DNA from: a virus
DNA: 44,264 nt
IMG/VR virus record: IMGVR_UViG_3300030118_002156
Coordinates: 3,681 to 47,944 of that record
Reading direction: 5' to 3' (one strand)
In this document: positions 40,236-44,264 of the stretch, in pieces
Position numbering within the stretch: position 1 is the stretch's first letter
Layout: the number at the start of each line of letters is the position of its first letter
Program-made: the position numbers and the translations under genes
Notes under the pieces: model-generated
What the model saw: only the letters and a program-made list of their open reading frames with translations
Databases searched by the model: none
What the model was told of the DNA's origin: nothing

Positions 40236-41177
40236 CTATGTATAAATTAATTGAACTTCATCATTTCCTGATGCACTAGGAATCAAAGTATAAGGTATTT
40301 CATAAGTAGCAATACCATCAGCATCTCCAACACTAATATCACCAATATCAGCTTTAGAAGAAATAAGTTGAACCTTATTTCCTGCTCCAACTCCATGTAA
40401 TACAGATAAAGCACCTAAACTTCCATCAGTTTTTGCTGCTGCATAAAAATCTTTTGTCGCCATCTTTACAGCATCTATTGTCACAGATCCATTTACAGCC
40501 CTTTGTGTAAGAAGAACTTCTTTTTCTGTAGAACCACCAATTACTTCTCTATATGTAATTTCATTTCCCAAATCCATTGTTAAAGAATTTAAGCCTGCCT
40601 GATGGCCTAATAAACTAAAACCTGATGTATTTCCGGGTTTAAATATAGTAGGAGTAGGCTGATGATTAAATGTTGGAGTAGGTAATGCTTCGTCTACAAC
40701 ATCTACATATATGCCAGTAAATGTAAAATCTAATGTTGGAATTTCGCCCACATTTGCATTAAGGGCCACATTGCCCCGGCAACCTCTAGCTGCATGTCTT
40801 ACTCCATCTAAGTTATAAAAAATTACCGCAGAGCTAAAACTGGAACTAACAGGAGCGTAGGTAACGCTTGTCCCAGCACTAATTGTTTCTGAAAGTCCAC
40901 ATGCGAGTAAAGCCTTAGAATAGCCGGGAGGAGTACCAGCCGTCCCACTAGCTACAAACTCGACTGAAAAACTTATTTCAACTTTTAGGTTGGCGAGTAG
41001 TGATTCTGATGCACCGTAATAAGGTCTTACATATTCTCTGGTGACAGAATCACTAGACATTGGAGTAACACTTAGATTAGAAACTAAAAGAGCGTCAGCA
41101 CCAGTAGGAGTGGTGTTATCGTTATACGCTGATTCTGTTTCAATCGTTAGACTCTGTTTGTTGGTCAGTAGTGTCAT
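40236..41177 (-). CDS. Major tail tube protein
   Basis: The 313-residue protein resembles phage tail tube proteins: S-L-T-I-E-T-E-S-A-Y, then a beta-rich region with S-V-T-R-E-Y-V-R-P-Y-Y-G, E-I-S-F-S-V-E-F-V and L-D-F-T-F-T-G-I-Y (about 165). The C-terminal part adds a second beta domain. It forms stacked hexamers around the tape measure. Position before the chaperones matches the lambda order. Confidence 0.8.
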   Translation of the reverse strand: MTLLTNKQSLTIETESAYNDNTTPTGADALLVSNLSVTPMSSDSVTREYVRPYYGASESLLANLKVEISFSVEFVASGTAGTPPGYSKALLACGLSETISAGTSVTYAPVSSSFSSAVIFYNLDGVRHAARGCRGNVALNANVGEIPTLDFTFTGIYVDVVDEALPTPTFNHQPTPTIFKPGNTSGFSLLGHQAGLNSLTMDLGNEITYREVIGGSTEKEVLLTQRAVNGSVTIDAVKMATKDFYAAAKTDGSLGALSVLHGVGAGNKVQLISSKADIGDISVGDADGIATYEIPYTLIPSASGNDEVQLIYT

Positions 41178-41295
41178 CAGTTTTTACCTCGGTGTTTTTG
41201 TCTGGAGATGGCAAAGTCCTTTTTATAAGTGTTCTTTTGCCAGTTTTAGGATCAAGTAGGTAACTACCACCCTCACCCGGATTTTCATTACTCAT
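41140..41295 (-). CDS. 51-residue tail-region protein
   Basis: A short ORF, M-S-N-E-N-P-G-E-G-G-S-Y-L-L-D-P-K-T-G-K-R, then I-K-R-T and a Thr/Asp-rich tail. The G-G-S-Y-x-x-D-P-K-T-G-K-R-x-L-x-x-R-T pattern is one I have met as a short protein in marine phage tail clusters. It overlaps the tube gene start by 38 bases. Function unknown; perhaps a tube cofactor. Confidence 0.6.
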   Translation of the reverse strand: MSNENPGEGGSYLLDPKTGKRTLIKRTLPSPDKNTEVKTDDTTDQQTESND

Positions 41296-41338
41296 TGTAG
41301 TGAAAAGTTGCGTATAAAGTAATCATATTATTTATAAA

Positions 41339-41761
41339 TCATGTTGACAAATCATTGTATGTAGATCTGTAATCAATTTCATAATTACAAGTATATATTC
41401 CTGCTGGTGTATCAGCTTCAATAGACTGAAAATCAACTGATAAAGGTCTTACATCTATAGCCAAACCTCCTAATGTTGAATCTGCAACTAACTTCGTATG
41501 TAAACTTTCAACTGTAGCATCAGCTTTTGTGTCTGGATTCTTATGCCTACATATAACTATTACTCTTATAGCTAAAGTCCAATCAATAAAATCACGATTT
41601 CTTAAAGAAGGATTATCAGATGAAAATTCAACAACAATACTAGGTGATTCTTCACGAGCAAATGGTTCTACCCTGTTTCTATATATACGTTTATTTATAC
41701 CTGTTGTAGAAGTTAAAGTAGTTTTAACTTTTGCAAGTATTTGCTCTCTTTTAGTCGTCAT
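41339..41761 (-). CDS. Tail terminator protein (U-like)
   Basis: A 140-residue protein, with an N-terminal helix (R-E-Q-I-L-A-K-V-K-T-T-L), then P-S-I-V-V-E-F-S-S-D, a strand with L-A-I-R-V-I-V-I-C-R and a final C-N-Y-E-I-D-Y. This matches the lambda gpU-type fold pattern that caps the tail tube. It overlaps the joining protein gene by 11 bases. Confidence 0.72.
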   Translation of the reverse strand: MTTKREQILAKVKTTLTSTTGINKRIYRNRVEPFAREESPSIVVEFSSDNPSLRNRDFIDWTLAIRVIVICRHKNPDTKADATVESLHTKLVADSTLGGLAIDVRPLSVDFQSIEADTPAGIYTCNYEIDYRSTYNDLST

Positions 41762-42038
41762 CGTCTTTACTCAAACTAATGATTGAAATTTTGCCATCAT
41801 CTATTTTTCTTATATTTCTTACAACATAATCTTCTGAGTTTACTTTTATTACTTTATCAAATACAACATCTTTAAAATCACTTGTTTTTACCTTTAGCTC
41901 ATATTCAGTTGACAGAATAGTATTGTCAGCAATTATTTCATCAGGTTCATCTAACATTCCTATAAACGTAGAATTATTGTAAATCACCTCATCAGTGAAC
42001 TCAGTGAAAAATAAATTTAAGTTTTCTTTAAATGCCAT
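41751..42038 (-). CDS. Head-tail joining protein
   Basis: The 95 residues fit the small FII-like family: an initial helix, F-T-D-E-V-I-Y-N-N, F-I-G-M-L-D-E-P and a strand run with K-V-N-S-E-D-Y-V-V-R-N-I. It should sit at the head-tail connection. Just upstream lies a strong terminator, so it probably needs readthrough or its own promoter, which I do not see. Confidence 0.72.
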   Translation of the reverse strand: MAFKENLNLFFTEFTDEVIYNNSTFIGMLDEPDEIIADNTILSTEYELKVKTSDFKDVVFDKVIKVNSEDYVVRNIRKIDDGKISIISLSKDDDD

Positions 42039-42039
42039 A

Positions 42040-42062
42040 AGAAAAGCCCCAATAAAGGGGCT
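42040..42062 (-). terminator. Intrinsic terminator between head and tail genes
   Basis: On the minus strand AGCCCC TTTATT GGGGCT (42045-42062) is followed by TTTTC. A 6-bp GC-rich stem and U-run are standard. It ends the head transcript only a few bases before the joining protein's start, so partial readthrough would set the head-to-tail ratio. Confidence 0.8.
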
Positions 42063-42068
42063 AATAAT

Positions 42069-42449
42069 TTAACCGTACTTTTTCAAGCCTAAGCCTGTAA
42101 CAGAAAGATCAAATGTTGGAGATGAACCACCTATTGTGAATTTCACTCTTACATATCTTTTGCACTCATCAGCACTGATAGATAATTTCTGTGTTGATGC
42201 TGAACCTGTTACTTGTGTAAAAGCTGCTCCTGATAAAGATCCAAATGTTGAATTATCAGCAGAGTCCTCGATAGTTACATCGAGAGTTGGTGATGATCCA
42301 CCACCAGCAGCAGAGTCAAGAATAAAAAGAATATCTCCTTCATATCCTTGAAGATCAATACCTGTACCGTTTCCAGTAGCAGTTTTCGTAGAAGTTCCTA
42401 AACCTGTTAAAAGGTCTAATCTTTCTAAATTAATGCGGTTAAGTCCCAT
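42069..42449 (-). CDS. Putative head/decoration protein
   Basis: I use the ATG at 42449 (M-G-L-N-R-I-N-L-E-R-L-D-L-L) because upstream codons in this frame are only the shadow of the Lys/Pro repeats of the other gene. The 126 residues are beta-rich with G-Y-E-G-D-I-L-F-I-L-D-S, S-A-D-N-S-T-F-G and a terminal L-G-L-K-K-Y-G. This pattern follows capsid genes in many marine phages, and I think it a decoration or head-tail protein. It overlaps its neighbour by 11 bases and ends at a strong terminator. Confidence 0.6.
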   Translation of the reverse strand: MGLNRINLERLDLLTGLGTSTKTATGNGTGIDLQGYEGDILFILDSAAGGGSSPTLDVTIEDSADNSTFGSLSGAAFTQVTGSASTQKLSISADECKRYVRVKFTIGGSSPTFDLSVTGLGLKKYG

Positions 42450-42642
42450 TGTCTTTGTCGTTATCAACTGTAGGTTTTGCTTTTGGTTTTGCTTTTGGTT
42501 TAGCTTTTGGTTTTTCAGTTTCAATAACTGCTTTCCCGCTTCCAATTAGCGTTCTAGCTAAATCATTATCAACGTCTAAAGAAAGGCCGGAGTCCTTGTG
42601 GACTCCAGCTATCAATACGCTGCGTATTAATTTAACTTTCAT
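42439..42642 (-). CDS. Small head-region protein with K-P-K-A repeats
   Basis: The 67 residues start with a beta segment (M-K-V-K-L-I-R-S-V-L-I-A-G) and G-S-G-K-A-V-I, like small phage proteins placed after the capsid. They end in about four K-P-K-A repeats and an acidic tail. The repeats look like a flexible, basic arm. It follows the capsid gene with one base between. Confidence 0.6.
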   Translation of the reverse strand: MKVKLIRSVLIAGVHKDSGLSLDVDNDLARTLIGSGKAVIETEKPKAKPKAKPKAKPTVDNDKDNGT

Positions 42643-42643
42643 A

Positions 42644-44264
42644 CTAAGTAGCGAAACAAAATGCTCCCGCTTGTCTCACGGCATAGTCTATGTCCTGCAA
42701 GGCAATTATTCTTACAGTACCAGCAGTTGCCCCAGCGAAAGGATCAACAGTTAGATCTAAACCAGACCACATACCAACAATAAACTGACTGAAATCACCA
42801 AAGATTGCGTCATTATTTACAAGTTGGTTTGTAGTAATTGCTTGATAACCATTAATCTGATTATTTTCAAACACGAAGTTAGCAGTAGAAGTACTTGTCT
42901 TCTCTGTTGACTTTAAAGCACCTCTTGTTGTTGCATTGATGAGATACTTCATTGCGTTGCCCTCTGCATTTGCAACCGCAACATCAGTCTCCATACCTAT
43001 GTACTCACTAAATGTGCCTGTACCTGTCAAGGATTGAGAGCCAATACCAGAAGTTTGAGTTAGTCCTAGTGGCTGATTAGAAGAACCAGTTCCATAGATA
43101 GCTGTACGATCTAGCTCAAGAGCGATCTTCTTAGCAATCTCATCTCTAACAAAAGCTTCAATATCAATAGAAGACTGTAAAAGAGTTTTTCTAGTGAAGT
43201 CAGTAAATGCACCGATTGTTTTTGGTGTCATTGAGATCTGAGTAAAGCTTTGCTGTCCCTCTGTAGGTGCTGCACCTTCTCCTACCCAGTAAGCAGCTGT
43301 TGTCCCATCTTGCTTAGGAATTGCAATATTGCCCTCTAGTCCCGTTAGCATGGTAACTCCTGCTTCCATAATAGCCATCTTATTCCTTAAGATTTCTATA
43401 AATGAGCCACTGAGTAAGTCTGTGGACACAAGATTACCTCCGTCCGCAGCAGTCCCAACATTCAAGTCCCTCTTGAGTACTTCGTTAGGAATTAAAATAC
43501 CTTTTGCTGGTCTACCATAACGCTTTGCTGCTTCTTCAGAAACTTCACGCTCGTATGTAGCTGCTTCCTGTGCTGCTTTATCAGCAGGGTTTGCAAGAGC
43601 ATTGATAGCTCTTAAGAATGAGAAGCTTTGTGCTTCTTTTTTATCTAAGAACTCCTCAGATTTTTTGCCTTCAATTTGCATGTCGGTTGAACGAATAGGG
43701 GTTACTTTTTTATTTTTCACAAGATCTAATATTGCAGATCTTGCTTCAGTAGCAGACTTACCACCCTTAATTAAAGTTTCGGTAAGCTCTTCTGCTCCGT
43801 ATTCTGCAAACTCACGACAAGTTGAAGTGATTTCAGCAACACGAGCATTGTTCTCATCTAAAGCACGTTGCACTTCAGCTTGAACATCAATTTCTACGGC
43901 TGGCTTTGTTTCCACCGCAGTTTCTTTAGTTGTTTCTTCCATAGACGGATTGGATTGTGCGGTAGATTCCGCAGAACGAGTCTCCTCAAGAGGAGCGTTA
44001 TCATTAATAATAATGTTTTCCTTCTCTAAAGTAACATTTTCTGATGAAATATTCTCTACTAAAGATCTACCAAACCCAACTGAATTGTCTGCTGGGATCG
44101 TTGCCAAGCTAACTTCGTGTGGGGTCCAACGGGTCGCACGGAGTCCAGTGTCCGTTTCTTCCACTTCGTCCAGACTGTACCCAAAGCTAATACCACGCAA
44201 AATACCGTCTTTAACGTCTTCTAAGACTTCAGAAGCGAATTTAGAGCGAGAAAAGCGGATTTTA
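42644..44264 (-). CDS. Prohead protease-major capsid fusion, 5' part missing
   Basis: The frame is open to the right edge, where it reads K-I-R-F-S-R-S-K-F-A-S-E-V; with the following G-Y-S-L-D-E-V-E-E, T-P-H-E-V-S-L-A-T-I-P-A-D and V-G-F-G-R-S-L this is the C-terminal part of an S78-type HK97 prohead protease. After an acidic, coiled-coil linker of about 200 residues comes an HK97 capsid domain: N-L-V-S-T-D-L-L-S, A-Y-W-V-G-E-G-A-A-P, R-K-T-L-L-Q-S-S, G-L-T-Q-T-S-G-I-G and the final V-R-Q-A-G-A-F-C. The linker probably serves as the scaffold (delta) domain. Its catalytic part lies outside the window. Confidence 0.88.
   Translation of the reverse strand, partial: KIRFSRSKFASEVLEDVKDGILRGISFGYSLDEVEETDTGLRATRWTPHEVSLATIPADNSVGFGRSLVENISSENVTLEKENIIINDNAPLEETRSAESTAQSNPSMEETTKETAVETKPAVEIDVQAEVQRALDENNARVAEITSTCREFAEYGAEELTETLIKGGKSATEARSAILDLVKNKKVTPIRSTDMQIEGKKSEEFLDKKEAQSFSFLRAINALANPADKAAQEAATYEREVSEEAAKRYGRPAKGILIPNEVLKRDLNVGTAADGGNLVSTDLLSGSFIEILRNKMAIMEAGVTMLTGLEGNIAIPKQDGTTAAYWVGEGAAPTEGQQSFTQISMTPKTIGAFTDFTRKTLLQSSIDIEAFVRDEIAKKIALELDRTAIYGTGSSNQPLGLTQTSGIGSQSLTGTGTFSEYIGMETDVAVANAEGNAMKYLINATTRGALKSTEKTSTSTANFVFENNQINGYQAITTNQLVNNDAIFGDFSQFIVGMWSGLDLTVDPFAGATAGTVRIIALQDIDYAVRQAGAFCFAT

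Noticed and set aside
1-44264. CRISPR array, tRNA genes, insertion sequence or integrase
   Set aside because: No spaced direct repeats of array type, no cloverleaf, no transposase and no integrase motif were seen on either strand.
1-44264. Photosynthesis or nutrient genes typical of cyanophages
   Set aside because: No psbA, psbD, plastocyanin gene or similar metabolic gene is present; the cupredoxin-like parts are domains of tail proteins, not free plastocyanin.

Overview
The window looks like about 44 kb of an AT-rich (roughly one-third GC) genome of a lambda-type, long-tailed marine phage (siphovirus). A marine picocyanobacterial host (Prochlorococcus or Synechococcus) is the most likely, by inference. 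The long fibres and small structural proteins follow patterns I know from marine cyanophages, for example N-termini such as MALQSSGAISL and MPNTLL.KR. So do the small exported proteins, the 2OG-Fe(II) oxygenase and several tiny zinc-binding or basic proteins. No terminase, portal, DNA polymerase, integrase or endolysin is visible, and the capsid gene runs off the right edge, so the genome continues beyond the window.

Right arm (about 44264 down to 17257, minus strand): a virion module in lambda order. It holds a prohead-protease/major-capsid fusion (cut by the edge), small head proteins, head-tail joining protein, tail terminator, tail tube and the G/GT tail chaperone pair with a canonical A-AAA-AAC -1 slippery site. 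These are followed by the tape measure, M-, L-, K-, I- and J-like tip proteins, then fibres and fibre accessories, including a 1933-residue fibre and a 554-residue fibre that both end in S74 chaperone domains. A cupredoxin-like module with the four ligands of a type-1 copper site occurs twice, once near the N-terminus of the long fibre and once inserted inside the L-like tip protein. The block ends with the 2OG oxygenase, a secreted beta-rich protein and two membrane-associated proteins (17757 to 15738).

Middle (15736 down to 11980): a plus-strand cluster of a holin-like membrane protein, three signal-peptide proteins and a zinc-ribbon protein faces the virion block. Next to it are small genes on both strands (membrane coiled-coil protein, NrdR-like zinc ribbon, 23-residue basic peptide) and a strong terminator hairpin.

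Left-centre (9414 to 11674, plus): a recombination operon with a RecE/PD-(D/E)XK-type exonuclease, a small protein, a RecT-family annealing protein, an AlpA/MerR-like HTH protein and a possible single-strand-binding protein. It is divergent from the replication arm across a promoter region carrying four decanucleotide repeats at exact 10-bp phase.

Left arm (9319 down to 8, minus): SF2 helicase, a 29-residue peptide, VRR-NUC nuclease, PrimPol-VapE-type primase-helicase, a structural-looking protein, a stand-alone NAD-dependent ligase adenylation domain, a train of overlapping small genes, a DUF2786-type protein and an ArdA-like antirestriction protein. Several of these units share a promoter element with paired TGTTAC boxes.

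Inferred working order: the left arm protects, replicates and recombines the DNA; the middle cluster acts on the cell envelope and lysis; the right arm builds the virion.
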